Shown here piece after piece: positions 1-12,400 of a DNA stretch of 64,000 nucleotides (within the stretch, counting starts at the first letter, position 1; each line of letters begins with the position of its first letter). The notes under the pieces are model-generated. The model did not search any database, was not told the origin of the DNA, and worked only from the letters and a program-made list of their open reading frames with translations. The stretch is from Saposhnikovia divaricata (lineage: Eukaryota; Streptophyta; Magnoliopsida; Apiales; Apiaceae): contig CM071598.1 of assembly GCA_036435485.1 (NCBI GenBank), positions 195,961,148 through 196,025,147 of the forward strand, in the 5' to 3' direction. Made by a program: the position numbers and the translations under genes.

Positions 1-1233
1 TTCATAAATCCAACTCCTCCAAATCCATTATCAAGCACCATAATCCTCACCTACACCATGTGGTATGCTTCACCAGCCATGGTTACAAGTCCACAACACA
101 TTTCCATAATCATTCAAACACATATAAACAACTATAACATCATAAACATTACATTAACACCACTTAACTACTAACCACTTCAATATCTACCATAAATATA
201 AGAGACCAAGCATGTTTATACCTTCTTGAAGCTTTATCAACACTTAATAATCCTTAGTAATCCTTGGACACACCTTGAACAACCTTGAATTAGCTTGAAT
301 TAACTAGAGAAGCCATTAAAACAAAGTTAACACTTGAAAATTACTATTCATTCACTATTCACCATCACTTCAATGAATTTATTACCTTGCTAGATGATGT
401 TGGTTGGCCTTGAAACTTTTTGCTAGTCTTAATTTATCCCCCAAGAAGCTCCATGATTTATCTCTTGATTTTATCTTGATGCTAGCTAGGGTTTGTGTTT
501 TTTTTTTATTTTTTTTTTCTTTCTTTTTCTCTCTTTCTTCTACCTTTGGCCGAATGGAAGCTTTTGGATGAGGAAGTGTTTGCTTTGCTTGTTTCTATCT
601 TATCACATCCTAATTTTTATTAGTCTAGCTTATCTTGGAAGCTTGGTTGCTAGTTAAAAGACTAATCTACCCTTAATAACAAGTTAGTGGAAGATGATGT
701 CATTCATGATGTCATCCAATGCATCCTTTAATCTTTTTCTTGATTTTCTTTTCTAATTATAATGCTAGCACTCTTGGTAATTATAATGTGGCATATATCC
801 TTGCTATATTATGATCTTGGTTGTTTGGTTTCCATACTCGTCTAATTGTGGTTCGTTTCGAATGTACCTCATTATCTCAGGGGTTTTGAAACCATTTAAC
901 AATCCAATTTCCTTTGGTATTTCTTAACTTAATAATCCCTAGGTTAAATCTAAATTCACTAATTCCTCAATATATAATTCTTATAATGTTTCTATGCTCC
1001 TTAATATCCAATAGAAACTTATTCGAAATCAAAATCCTCAAAATCCATGCTTCAGGAATTTCTGAAATCTAACGTCATTTCGAGTCACTTATTTCCATTG
1101 TACGACACTAATATGGTTTCTGTTTATTCATTTTATGTTTCCATTATAGGGTACCTATATACCATTTCTCTAAATCCTCGGAATTTACTATTCATGTGAC
1201 CACTGTAACATTACTGAAGTTAGGGTTATTACA
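1..1233 (-). mobile_element. 3' LTR (partial) of Ty3/gypsy element 1
   Basis: This is the U3 end of the 3' LTR of a minus-strand element, cut off by the window start. It matches 7136-8368 base for base without indels as far as I could read, so it is one of two LTR copies. On the minus strand it starts TGTAATAACCC, directly after a purine tract. Near-identity of the two copies implies a recent insertion. Confidence 0.9.
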
Positions 1234-1252
1234 TCCTTCCCCCCTTAAAAGG
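1234..1252 (-). other. polypurine tract of gypsy element 1
   Basis: On the minus strand the sequence reads CCTTTTAAGGGGGGAAGGA and abuts the first TG of the 3' LTR. This is the standard plus-strand primer position for reverse transcription and fixes the element's orientation as minus. Confidence 0.85.
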
Positions 1253-1881
1253 ATTCCGTCCCGGAATCATGCTGGAAATGTCCATGAGTATCTTTCTCCT
1301 TCACACCTTCTAACTTCCACACTATTTCCTTTATCCTTTTTCCTTCTATAATATATCTATCTTGTTTGCGCAGAAATATACTAACATAACTTCTTGTCAT
1401 TCATCAACATGCCATTTAGTTTATCAATAGCAGTCCTTTTACTGTCTTTTCCTCACCAATCTTCTCCTGTTTCAAGTCATTCCAGATTATCTCGTCTCTC
1501 CTTCCTCTTTTGACGAAGATATTTGCCACTACATTGACCTTTTCTGAATGGTAGTGTATCTCACTTATGGTTTGACCATCTTCTGATCTCTATCATGACA
1601 TAAATATTAATTCCTCAATATTCCTATAGCTCCTCTCTGTAAAATCTTCCAGAAAATAAGCTCTAATAATATTCTTTAAAACAATTGTAAGAAAATACTA
1701 CCTATAATATATATTTCCTGTTCGTCTCCACGAGCTTGTGTTTTCCCAAAACACTCCTACTTTTCTTTTCATAACGTTTCCTAGCCCTTAACAGATACTG
1801 ATTTTCCTTATCTATTTTATTAACTTATTTATCCCATTAATTGATTAAGTCGATCCTTAACCAAAGACTTACACACAAAAT
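1235..1881 (-). pseudogene. remnant of gypsy pol (RNase H tail)
   Basis: No long ORF is present. On the minus strand around 1505-1565 a frame reads YHSEKVNVVANIFVKRGRR, a corrupted form of the conserved motif at the end of gypsy RNase H (Y-H-x-x-K-x-N-V-V-A-x). Stops and frameshifts follow. Protease, reverse transcriptase, most of RNase H, and integrase are gone: gag stops at 1882 where the protease should start. I infer one large deletion from protease to RNase H, followed by decay. Confidence 0.65.
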
Positions 1882-3186
1882 TTAAATCAAAAAGCAAGTA
1901 CCTGTATCCGCATCTGGTTTTGTCAACGCTTCCCCTAAGGTCATGTTGTACACTCTAGCAGTAGGCCTATTTGAAGCAGCCCCACTCTGTCCTGATGCGT
2001 ATGACCCACCTGAACGGCAATCTCTAGCAAAGTGTCCTAGTTTCCCACACTGGTAACACTTAACATCTCTTTTAGGGTTTACATCAGTTGATGGGCACTG
2101 GTTAAAGTAGTGTCCTTTTTGTCCACACTTAAAACAAGTTACTCCCAACACTCTACAGACTCCTATATGCTTCTTACCACACGTCTCACAATCTGGTAAT
2201 GGTGGTCGTGATTGATTGGACTGAAATGTTCCCGAAGATTTTCCACCCTGACTCACCGTCACACTAGTAGTCTTGTTACCCCCCGACTTTCCCACAAATT
2301 GAGATTTTTGTCCTTTACCTCCTTTGTTAAAGTAGCTTCCCTCACTTGAACCTCCTTTTGGGCCCTCAAATCTTCTTTTCTTATTCTCTCGACCTATTTG
2401 AGCTTGCTCACTCTCGGCCTCTATAATTGATGCCTTTTGAACCACTGCAGCATAATCAGTTAACTCAAATGGGGCCACTCTCGTTCGTAACCAGGGTTTT
2501 AACCCTTGTTGAAACCTTTTTGCACGTTGTTCTTCAGTACGCACAAACTCGGGAACAAACCTCGACAGTTCTGAGAATTTATTTTCATACTCTGCCACTG
2601 TTAGGTTATCCTGTTTTAACTCCAGAAACTTTAATTCCATTTGGTTTTCTAGATACCTAGGAGAATACTTTTCTAGGAACACCCTAGTGAAACGCTCCCA
2701 GGTTATCACTCCCGCTTCCTCTAGGTTCTTCCTAGCTTCCCACCAGTAATTTGCCTCTCCCTTTAGGAGATAGGCTGCAAAAACTGTTTTCTGATCTTCC
2801 TCTATCCTCAGTATTTCGAAAGCTTTCTCCATTTCTTTTAGCCATGCCCTGGCTACTACTGGGTTAGTGGTTCCCTCGAATTCTGGGGGCTTTAATGACT
2901 TAAAGGCACGAAAGGAACTAGCTGCCTGGTTGGGGAGAACAGGTGGTGGTTGAGGATTCTGTGGGTTTGCTAAATTCTGCCTTAATAAGTCCATGAATTG
3001 GGCAAAGGGATCACCTCCCGGATTCCTTTGTTGGCCAGTTGATTCCTCTTCTCCTTCTTCATGATTTTCTTCATTATGAGCATTTTCGTTCAGTCTAGTA
3101 CCTTCGATATTTCGACTTCTTTCGTCTCTCTCATTTTCCCTTGCATTCGCTCTACTGTCACGTCTAGGCGGCATAGTTCTGTACAT
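1882..3186 (-). CDS. gag: Ty3/gypsy gag polyprotein (434 aa)
   Basis: This is the capsid/nucleocapsid protein of gypsy element 1. The N-terminal 85 residues are charged and low-complexity. A plant Retrotrans_gag capsid domain spans about 95-250, with W-rich segments such as the YWWEAR region. A basic, Gly/Ser-rich linker follows. The nucleocapsid part has a C-x2-C-x3-H-x3-C unit and two C-x2-C-x4-H-x4-C zinc knuckles at about 330-395. The ORF is uninterrupted. It ends just where gag normally runs into the protease in this family, and the aspartic protease signature is missing, so it can supply particles but not enzymes. The long LTRs and gag type suggest the Del/Tekay group, which I could not verify without the lost reverse transcriptase. 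Confidence 0.9.
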   Translation of the reverse strand: MYRTMPPRRDSRANARENERDERSRNIEGTRLNENAHNEENHEEGEEESTGQQRNPGGDPFAQFMDLLRQNLANPQNPQPPPVLPNQAASSFRAFKSLKPPEFEGTTNPVVARAWLKEMEKAFEILRIEEDQKTVFAAYLLKGEANYWWEARKNLEEAGVITWERFTRVFLEKYSPRYLENQMELKFLELKQDNLTVAEYENKFSELSRFVPEFVRTEEQRAKRFQQGLKPWLRTRVAPFELTDYAAVVQKASIIEAESEQAQIGRENKKRRFEGPKGGSSEGSYFNKGGKGQKSQFVGKSGGNKTTSVTVSQGGKSSGTFQSNQSRPPLPDCETCGKKHIGVCRVLGVTCFKCGQKGHYFNQCPSTDVNPKRDVKCYQCGKLGHFARDCRSGGSYASGQSGAASNRPTARVYNMTLGEALTKPDADTGTCFLI

Positions 3187-3701
3187 AACAATAGTCCTTA
3201 TTAATTACCCGAATTTGGGTTACCATATACATCATTTCTATATACACAATTATATCATTATTTAGCTCGTTTGCATATCACAATATCTTTATCATGCGAT
3301 TTACATCTAGTTATACCATAATTTTAGTAGGTAAGTGTATCGCCCTTAACACGATAGCCTTTTCATTAAGTCAATCACCTTTTATACATCAATATTTCTG
3401 AGTCTCAACATTTATTATACAAAAATATACAGCAAAAATTTAGATAGAAATGCACAAACTTCATTAATGTACATAAATATTTTACAATTTGGTTACAACA
3501 TCTTTTACTGCTAATAATATACATCATCTAATACAAGGTTCGAAACCCAAAACATAGTCGTACATACTAATCCGATATCACCAAAAGTACTACTAACTGT
3601 CCTCTAATCAGACTGGGATTAAAACAGTGGACAACTAAACTAATCCCCAAAATGACATCAGCAAGATGACTAGTCTGATTAGTGACAACTACTATCCCGG
3701 C
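3187..3701 (-). other. non-coding spacer between upstream ORF and gag
   Basis: About 515 bp lie between the stop of the upstream ORF and the gag start. No ORF or recognisable motif is seen. It could hold an internal promoter or a splice site for expressing gag from the genomic RNA, but nothing in the sequence proves this. Confidence 0.5.
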
Positions 3702-4589
3702 TCACACCCCTGCCCTGACAACATCCCGTATCTGGACCACCATGGTAGTAACCGTATCAACTATCTGGGCCCTCCACGCCGGGTCTCCCCTATCACCCAA
3801 CAACCTCCTAAGATCTCCCAATGCTCGTAGCTCAATACTGATCATCCCCAGAGATATCCCATCCGGGATAACCCCTCCTCTCCCTCTCTCTAACCTCTGT
3901 AGAAGGGTGTCTATAGTCCTGCGGGACTCCTCCAACTGTCCCTGAAGAGCAAAGTACTCGGTCAATAAGGTAGCTGAAAGTGAGTCACCCGCCGGTAAGG
4001 GTGCCTCCTGAGGGGGTACAGCTAGGGGAGGTGCATCCACAGGTGGAGGTGGTGGTGGTGCAAAGGGTGGGGATGGAGGAACCGACTCTGTCTCAGCATC
4101 CTCTGAAGGATCCTCCTCCTCCTCAAAGAAACCAAAATGCCCTGGAGGGGTAAACTGCTCAAAAGGATCATCTATAGGGTCAGGACTAGGTAGTGGGGAT
4201 GGAACTGGTGACGGCACCGGGATGGGTCGGACAGGAGTGGGAATCATCTGAATATCCCTCCACTCAATCGGCTCCTCAGGTATAACTGACAACCTAGGCC
4301 TCTTACGCAGTGGCCTCTCCTCCTCTGGGATCTCCGATCTCACTCTGGAAGGACCTGCCTCGTCAGATCCTGTAGAAGGTCTACCCATATATGGCACTAG
4401 GGCCACAGCATCTCTCCGTCTCTGCTCCTCTGCCTCATCTCTCTCTAATCGCTCTCTAGCCGCCGCCCGGCGTCTCTCCCTGAGGTCCTCAACTGCATAC
4501 TCGGGGACCTCTACCCCGGCCAACTGAAGATCTAATAGCTCCTGCTCTGACCTCCCTAGCCACTGGGGGTCCTGAATCGGCTCACCCAT
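3702..4589 (-). CDS. extra ORF upstream of gag in gypsy element 1 (295 aa, unknown)
   Basis: This intact ORF starts about 190 nt inside the primer-binding site and precedes gag. I do not recognise the protein. Residues about 30-65 are Arg/Glu-rich and predicted helical. Residues 70-110 are charged with a basic patch (RKRPR). Residues 115-190 are Pro-rich and acidic, with tandem PSP-type repeats and a run of seven prolines. Residues 200-290 look helical (LLTEYFALQGQLEESRRTI) and could oligomerise. Base composition is clearly more GC-rich than the surrounding LTR. Extra ORFs in this position are known from Ogre-type elements, but the primer site here is Met rather than the Arg type used by Ogre. 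The ORF is open although pol has been deleted, so it may still be used or may be young. Function unknown. Confidence 0.7.
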   Translation of the reverse strand: MGEPIQDPQWLGRSEQELLDLQLAGVEVPEYAVEDLRERRRAAARERLERDEAEEQRRRDAVALVPYMGRPSTGSDEAGPSRVRSEIPEEERPLRKRPRLSVIPEEPIEWRDIQMIPTPVRPIPVPSPVPSPLPSPDPIDDPFEQFTPPGHFGFFEEEEDPSEDAETESVPPSPPFAPPPPPPVDAPPLAVPPQEAPLPAGDSLSATLLTEYFALQGQLEESRRTIDTLLQRLERGRGGVIPDGISLGMISIELRALGDLRRLLGDRGDPAWRAQIVDTVTTMVVQIRDVVRAGV

Positions 4590-4768
4590 CTCCGCTTCCT
4601 ATAATAAAACATAAAATTCTATTAGTAACAATCTAATAAATTATAATATATGCTTAAAGTAAATACTACCTGCGATATACCACCCCTGAACTTGATGGAA
4701 GTTCACAATTTATATTATAACTGATACATTTATTATTATCACTTTTGTTTATGAGCATATGACTCTTA

Positions 4769-4780
4769 GCTCTGATACCA
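4769..4780 (-). other. primer-binding site (tRNA-iMet) of gypsy element 1
   Basis: On the minus strand it reads TGGTATCAGAGC, complementary to the 3' end of plant initiator tRNA-Met. It lies two bases inside the end of the 5' LTR (GGGGCGTCACA). This defines the left border of the LTR at 4783. Confidence 0.92.
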
Positions 4781-4782
4781 TC

Positions 4783-7700
4783 TGTGACGCCCCGGGATCC
4801 GGGGTCAAGGATCCGGGCCGTCAAAGTCCAATTTCCGATCAATATTAATATCTCTGAATTTTTTTTTTTTAAATAAATAAATAAATAAATAGGCAGTTGA
4901 CCCCACACTAATACACACACACACCAGTCATATGCTCATAGAACAACAACCACAATATTTAAAAGTTTTAAAGTTTAACAGTTATTACAAGCCCAGAATT
5001 TACTAAGTACATTGTTGAACAAAGCTTCTACAGGAAGCACTTCAACAACTAAAGTTTATTACAACTTACACACTTAATTTACATAAGTATACTAAGCCCC
5101 TTCGCTGGTCACTACCTCGGGGATGGTCTCCAGCACTCGCTCAAAAGGTCGCCTTTCCCTTACCCTCTTGCGTGGTGTGGTACGTAGTATCGGCATGGGA
5201 CCTAGCTGCTATATACATAAATAACAAGAGTGAGCTATAATAGCTCAGCAAGATCATTCTGTAACTAAAATTTAGAATGTGAACAAGTATACATATATGT
5301 ATAGGCATATGTAATAGCAGGAAACAATTAAAATCCTTAAGGAAGAGTAAAGCTCTTATTTAATAATACATCATCCACTCACTATTATAAGAAAGTAATC
5401 TATATTAATATAATATCAGTTTTTCTTCATCTGTATCCATAATATCATCATCTCATATCATTACTCTGTTTTCAGTATAGAATCTGAAATAATATAATAT
5501 CAGTTTTTCTTCATCTGTATCCATAATATCATCATCTCATATCATTACTCTGTTTTCAGTATAGAATCTGAAATAATATAATATCAGTTTTTCTTCATCT
5601 GTAACAATAATTCCGTCATTTCATATCATCATTTTCTTGGTTTCAGCGTATAAAATCTGAAAACCATTATCAATTCTCTTTTCAAAAACTTTGGGGATAT
5701 CTGCTGTCGCCTGATACGTTAGGGCGATGATCAGTCGCCTAATCGTACCTGCTCTCTTTTTACTACCGGTAGAAGGAATGATAATCATCCCTGGAGGAAG
5801 GCTACCTGCTACATCCTCCCTTGGCATCTTCGTGCCGTAATGAAAATAATGAATGCTGGACTGTGTCGCACACAGCCATGACACAGCCACTTACGCAAAT
5901 CTTGTTGCAATCCCCCTTTTCATCAAATCATTTTCCATTCATAAACATCATTTCACATTCACCTTTCTATTCACATTTCTTCTCATAATTCATTTCACCT
6001 TTATCAATCACTCATATCATTTCCATTCTCGCACATTACTTCTATAAAATATATATAACATAATGCTCCAGACATCTCTTTCATATTCAAGAAATCAAAT
6101 ATACTTTTATATTTGTAAAATATTCCATCTATTTTAAGAGGGATGCATGTTGATCAAATAATGTTTATTAAACCACTGACACTCAATAAGATCATTTTTA
6201 ATATAATATTATAACCATATAACCCTCGATAACAACTGATACCATTCTCTCTTATTCTCTTAATCATAAGGCATGTTCAATTCATGCATAATCATCTCTA
6301 TACATGTCCATCTCATACTCTTATTCATAATCATATACATCTTATACTCATATCCATATTCATATACATTTTCGTATATCTTTCTTTTCAATATTAATAC
6401 TCAAGGGGGACAATTTCTTCACCATATAGTATTAATAGCATCACATATATATTTCACAAAATCAAGTTTCTTTATGAAGATAAGTAGTTTTACAAATAGG
6501 GATAGAAGAAATCTTGCCTCGGTTTCGATATCCTGACGATATGGCTCGTCCCTCTTCCGGAGTTTCTATAAACACAAAAGGACCATTGTTAGAACCACAT
6601 CTCTTACTCACTACACTCTTGTATAACATTACCTTTTGAAACTTTAATATATATTTAACGTATTATTATTATCCCAAAGGCTCAAGAACTCAACCGTTTA
6701 TAACCTAAATCGAAGTTTCAGGGGTTTTCACCATTTTCCTTAACGACCACACTTAACTGTAAAAATTTTCAGAAAATATGGATTTCGAATTTTAATGTAA
6801 GGTCAACTGTCAAGGGTCCTCTGACCACCCTACTACACCATCCCAAAATTTCGTGACTTTTAACAATGTTAAAGTATGGTAATTATAACCTCAAGTTTGA
6901 TACATTTACAGTTTCTCGGTTTCTGAACCGCTTTCACTAAAACTGACTTTCCTCCTAAACCGTTCATCAGATTTTAACGCACCTTATATCAAAACGATCT
7001 ATGAACTAAGCTCTATCATTTCATGGTTAAATAGGAACCTGGACAGTAGGGTACCATACGGATGCAGGGGGTCCAAAACAGGGCAACTTACATCCTAACG
7101 AAAATCGGGCATTATAACGGCTATAATTTCGTACTTTCATAAATCCAACTCCTCCAAATCCATTATCAAGCACCATAATCCTCACCTACACCATGTGGTA
7201 TGCTTCACCAGCCATGGTTACAAGTCCACAACACATTTCCATAATCATTCAAACACATATAAACAACTATAACATCATAAACATTACATTAACACCACTT
7301 AACTACTAACCACTTCAATATCTACCATAAATATAAGAGACCAAGCATGTTTATACCTTCTTGAAGCTTTATCAACACTTAATAATCCTTAGTAATCCTT
7401 GGACACACCTTGAACAACCTTGAATTAGCTTGAATTAACTAGAGAAGCCATTAAAACAAAGTTAACACTTGAAAATTACTATTCATTCACTATTCACCAT
7501 CACTTCAATGAATTTATTACCTTGCTAGATGATGTTGGTTGGCCTTGAAACTTTTTGCTAGTCTTAATTTATCCCCCAAGAAGCTCCATGATTTATCTCT
7601 TGATTTTATCTTGATGCTAGCTAGGGTTTGTGTTTTTTTTTTATTTTTTTTTTCTTTCTTTTTCTCTCTTTCTTCTACCTTTGGCCGAATGGAAGCTTTT

Positions 7701-8368
7701 GGATGAGGAAGTGTTTGCTTTGCTTGTTTCTATCTTATCACATCCTAATTTTTATTAGTCTAGCTTATCTTGGAAGCTTGGTTGCTAGTTAAAAGACTAA
7801 TCTACCCTTAATAACAAGTTAGTGGAAGATGATGTCATTCATGATGTCATCCAATGCATCCTTTAATCTTTTTCTTGATTTTCTTTTCTAATTATAATGC
7901 TAGCACTCTTGGTAATTATAATGTGGCATATATCCTTGCTATATTATGATCTTGGTTGTTTGGTTTCCATACTCGTCTAATTGTGGTTCGTTTCGAATGT
8001 ACCTCATTATCTCAGGGGTTTTGAAACCATTTAACAATCCAATTTCCTTTGGTATTTCTTAACTTAATAATCCCTAGGTTAAATCTAAATTCACTAATTC
8101 CTCAATATATAATTCTTATAATGTTTCTATGCTCCTTAATATCCAATAGAAACTTATTCGAAATCAAAATCCTCAAAATCCATGCTTCAGGAATTTCTGA
8201 AATCTAACGTCATTTCGAGTCACTTATTTCCATTGTACGACACTAATATGGTTTCTGTTTATTCATTTTATGTTTCCATTATAGGGTACCTATATACCAT
8301 TTCTCTAAATCCTCGGAATTTACTATTCATGTGACCACTGTAACATTACTGAAGTTAGGGTTATTACA
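4783..8368 (-). mobile_element. 5' LTR of Ty3/gypsy element 1 (3586 bp)
   Basis: On the minus strand it begins TGTAATAACCC at 8368 and ends GGGGCGTCACA at 4783, next to the primer site. The part visible in both copies (7136-8368 and 1-1233) is identical by eye. It contains an 84-bp tandem array (about 5408-5660) and poly-T stretches. Small ORFs inside it, such as 5621-5890 and 6273-6536, show no family features. The element lies inside the gag region of copia element 1; the 5 bases after the LTR (8369-8373, ATATG) should be the target-site duplication, whose partner is outside the window. Confidence 0.92.
5408..5660. repeat. 84-bp tandem repeat in the gypsy LTR
   Basis: The segment containing ATCAGTTTTTCTTCATCTGT recurs with a period of 84 bp (anchor bases at 5417, 5501 and 5585), giving about 2.7 copies. 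Neighbouring copies are nearly identical, suggesting recent amplification inside the LTR. Confidence 0.85.
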
Positions 8369-8370
8369 AT

Positions 8371-9469
8371 ATGCATGTTTCTATGAAATCGCTTAACAAA
8401 GAAAACAGGAGGATTAAAAATCTTAATGAAAAGTTAAGTGATAGGAATGCTTTAATATAAACTCAGTTAATTGAATTCGAAGTTATGAGAAGAGATTGCC
8501 AGGAAGCTAAAGATGGATTGATTGAAGCTCTTAAACGAGAAAAGACCTTGAAAGAACAGTTAAAGAAAGAACAAGATCTAATTGCTTTTTGGGGAAAATT
8601 TAAGGCCACTACAGAAGAAATTTGTCGTGTCCAAGGAATTAACTCCTTTAGAAAATTAGAAGAAGGAAAGTTAGGAGTTGATGGTGAGACTGCTTCAGAC
8701 AACGCATCAACGGATGATGATGGTAATTATCTGTTGAACAACAAGCTGTCGATGGATGCTGATCAAAATCATCTATCGAAAGCCAAAGTTGTCAGCAAAG
8801 CAACTCTAGTTAAATTGAACAATCAATATGGTCCCATCAGCAAAAACTTTGAACTAGGAGAATGTAGTAAAACAAAATCAGTTGAGAAAGCTAACATAGG
8901 TCACTTGTCCCACAAGCAATTGAAGGACAAGTTAGAGAAAGTTGAAACAAAGGCTAAAGGTAGGAGAAAGAACAGGAATGGCAAGGTAGGGATTAATAAG
9001 CACAACAATTACACCCCTAATAAGTATGCTCCTAGGAAAGAATGTGTAAAATGTGGTAGTGTTAATCATTTGTCTGTCAACTGTAAAACTGTTAAATATG
9101 CTTCTGTCTAGTATGCCTATACTTGTGCCTATTCCTGCTATGAATGTTACACCTAACATGTTTGTCCAACCTTCTCATGCATCTAGTCAGTATGCTAACA
9201 TGCCATTCATGCATAATCCATATTACAATAATTTTTACATGCCTCAGTTGCCATGGATGATGAATAACATGTTTGCACAGACTATGCCAAATTATACATC
9301 TAGTTTTAATGCATGTGAGCAAATGAAACTACCTATTTTTCAGAAACCTACACCAAGAGTTAAGGTTGATTTAACTCAATCAGAACCCCTGGGTAATAAG
9401 GGCTTGAAAAATAAGAAAAAGGCTAACAAGGCAGGACCCAAGAAAACTTGGGTACCAAAATCAACTTGA
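8371..9469 (+). pseudogene. gag: Ty1/copia element 1 gag (3' part, frameshifted)
   Basis: The 5' part is beyond the inserted gypsy element. The first readable part (8374-8460) is Lys/Asn-rich and stops at a TAA. The frame continues at 8485-9111 with a helical, Lys/Glu-rich stretch and one zinc knuckle, CVKCGSVNHLSVNC (C-x2-C-x4-H-x4-C). A one-base shift near 9100 moves the rest into another frame (to 9469), a Met/Pro/Asn-rich tail ending in a basic KKANKAGPKKTWVPKST. The same tail closes gag in copia element 2 at 26584. Role: capsid/nucleocapsid. Non-functional because of the insertion, stop and frameshift. Confidence 0.85.
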
Positions 9470-9489
9470 TTTTGTTTTGATGTGTGCAG

Positions 9490-12400
9490 GGAAACAGAAA
9501 GAATCTTTGGTATCTGGATAGTGGTTGTTCTAGGCATATGACTGGAGATTCTACCCTGCTCACTAAGTTTGAGGAGAGAGCTAGCCCTAGCATTACCTTT
9601 GGAGACAACAGCAAAGGATATACTAGAGGATATGGCTTGATTTCACAAGGGAATGTTGTCATTGAAGAAGTAGCACTGGTTGATGGACTTAAGCATAACT
9701 TGCTAAGTGTCAGTCAACTGTGTGATAAAGGCCAGAATGTCTGGTTCACATCTGAAGCTTGTGTCATTTTTAAGAAAAGTGACAACAAGGTAGTGTTGAC
9801 AAGAGATAGAAGAGGCTTTGTGTACATTGCTGACTTCAATTCAACAAATGCAAACATGACTACATGTCTTCTCAGCAAGGCAAGTATAGATGAAGGCTGG
9901 ATTTAGCACAAAAGATTGTCACACTTGAGTTTTAAAGCAATGAATGAGTTGGTAAAGAAGGATTTGGTTAGAGGTATTCCAAAATTGGATTACTCCAAGG
10001 ATGGATTGTGTGATGCATGCCAGAAAGGGAAGCAGAAGAAGGCTTCTTTCAAATCAAAGTCAATGTCATCAATTGATCAATCCTTGCAACTACTTCACAT
10101 GGATCTCTTTGGACCAGTCAATGTGTTATCAATCTCAAAGAAGAAATACTGTCTTATGATTATTGATGATTCCTCAAAATTCTCTTGGACATTCTTTCTG
10201 TACTTTAAGGATAAGGCGGGTGAAGTCATTATAAATCACATCAAGATAGTCAACAACAATCCTCTACTCAAAGTAAGGAGAATTAGAAGTGACAATGGAA
10301 CCGAGTTCAAGAATTCTGTAATAAGAGAGTTTGGTGAAGAAGAAGGAATTATCCAAGAATTCTCTGCACCAAGAACTCCTCAACAAAATGGTGTAGTGGA
10401 AAGAAAGAACAGGACTCTAATTGAAGCTGCAAGAACAATGCTTGAAGAGTCTAAGCTACCAGCATACTTCTGGGCAAAAGCTATAAACACTGCATGCTAC
10501 ACTCAGAATATTTCTTTGGTCAATCAAGCAAAAGGCATGACACCTTATCAACTTTTCAAAGGCAAGAAACCAACAATCAACTTTCTGCATGTCTTTGGAT
10601 GTAAATGCTTTGTACTGAAAAATCATGGTGAGCATCTTGGAAAATTTGATTCAAAGGCAGATGAAGCTATCTTTGTTGGATACTCAGCTGGAAAATCCTA
10701 CAGAGTCTACAACCTAAGACTAAACATTGTAATGAAGTCCATACATGTTGTCATTGATGACAAGAAAATATCTGGTCTAGTAGATGAAGGTTTTCATGAG
10801 TTTCTCTCATTTGAGAATGAGAGAAGTGGTGAAGAAAGTGAAGATGATGATGAAGAATGGAGATCAAATGGTGTGAGAAACAGACAAGGATCATCAGTTG
10901 AAGTGCAGAATGAACCACCTGTTGAAGAGCAACTTACACTATCAGTTGGAAATCAATTTGAAGCATCTGTAGAAAATCAAAGAGAAGCATCTGTTGATGA
11001 ATCTGCAAGAACTCCATCAATCTCGAGGGCCATACACTCAGGGGGAGTTTCTCACAATCAAAACTTAACAACAAGCCACAATGATCAACACATAGAAAAT
11101 GAAGCCACTTCATCAAGGTCAAACTTACCACCACAAAGAAAATGGACCAGGGATCATCCATTTGAGCTTATCATTGGAGATCCTAATGCAAAGGTCCAAA
11201 CCAGAAGAGCAACTCAAGAAGAATGCTTATATAGCAATTTTCTATCCAAAGAGGAACCAAAGAGAGTTGAACATGCTCTTCTGGATCCAGACTGGGTTTT
11301 AGCAATGCAAGAAGAGCTAAACTAGTTTGAAAGAAATGAAGTATGGAAACTTGTACCCAAACCTAAAGAGAAATCAGTGATTGGCACTAAGTGGGTATTC
11401 AAGAACAAGATGGATGAGAATGGCATAGTCACAAGGAATAAAGCTAGATTAGTTGCTAAAGGCTACTGTCAAGAGGAAGGAATTGATTTTGAAGAAACCT
11501 TTGCTCCAGTGGCAAGGTTAGAAGCAATAAGGATCTTCCTGGCCTATGCAGCGCATGCCAATTTCAAAGTCTATCAAATGGATGTCAAGAGTGCATTTCT
11601 GAATGGTATTCTGGAGGAGGAGGTGTATGTTAGTCAACCGCCTGGTTTTGAATATCCAGAGTTTCCAGAATATGTGTTCTTTCTACTCAAAGCACTCTAT
11701 GGCCTGAAGCAAGCACCTAGAGCCTGGTATGACACACTCTCACAGTTCCTTATAGAGAATCACTTCATTCGAGGTACTGTTGATAAAACTATCTTTTATA
11801 GAAATGTCAATGGCTCTATGATACTTGTCCAAATTTATGTAGATGATATAATATTTAGGTCTACAGATGAGAAACTTTGCAAGAGGTTTGCCAAACTCGT
11901 GCAAAGTAGATATGAAATGAGTATGATGGGTGAATTAACTTATTTTCTTGGTTTACAAGTTAAACAAGTGAATGAGGGAATTTTTATAAGTCAAACAAAA
12001 TACATTTATGATCTTTTAAAAAGGTTTGATTTAGCAGATTGCTCTTCTGCAAAAACACCCATGGCCACTGTCACTAAGCTTGAACTAAATACTAAGGAAA
12101 AGAAGGTGGACATGACAAGCTATAGGGGCATGGTTGGATCTCTTTTATACTTAACAGCAAGTAGACCTGATATTATGTTTGCTACATGTTTATGTGCTAG
12201 AATTCAAGTTGATCCTAGGGAATCTCACTTAGTAGCTATTAAAAGGATTTTCGGATATCTCAAGGGAACACAAACCTTGGCATTTGGTACCCTATAGATT
12301 CTGGTTTTGATCTAATTGGTTACTCATATGCAGATTATGCAGGTTGCAAAATGGATAGAAAAAGTACCACAGGAACCTGTCAATTCTTGGGAAACAAGCT

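Noticed and set aside
3682..3945. Plus-strand ORF opposite the upstream gypsy ORF
   Set aside because: It is the antisense shadow of the GC-rich minus-strand ORF.
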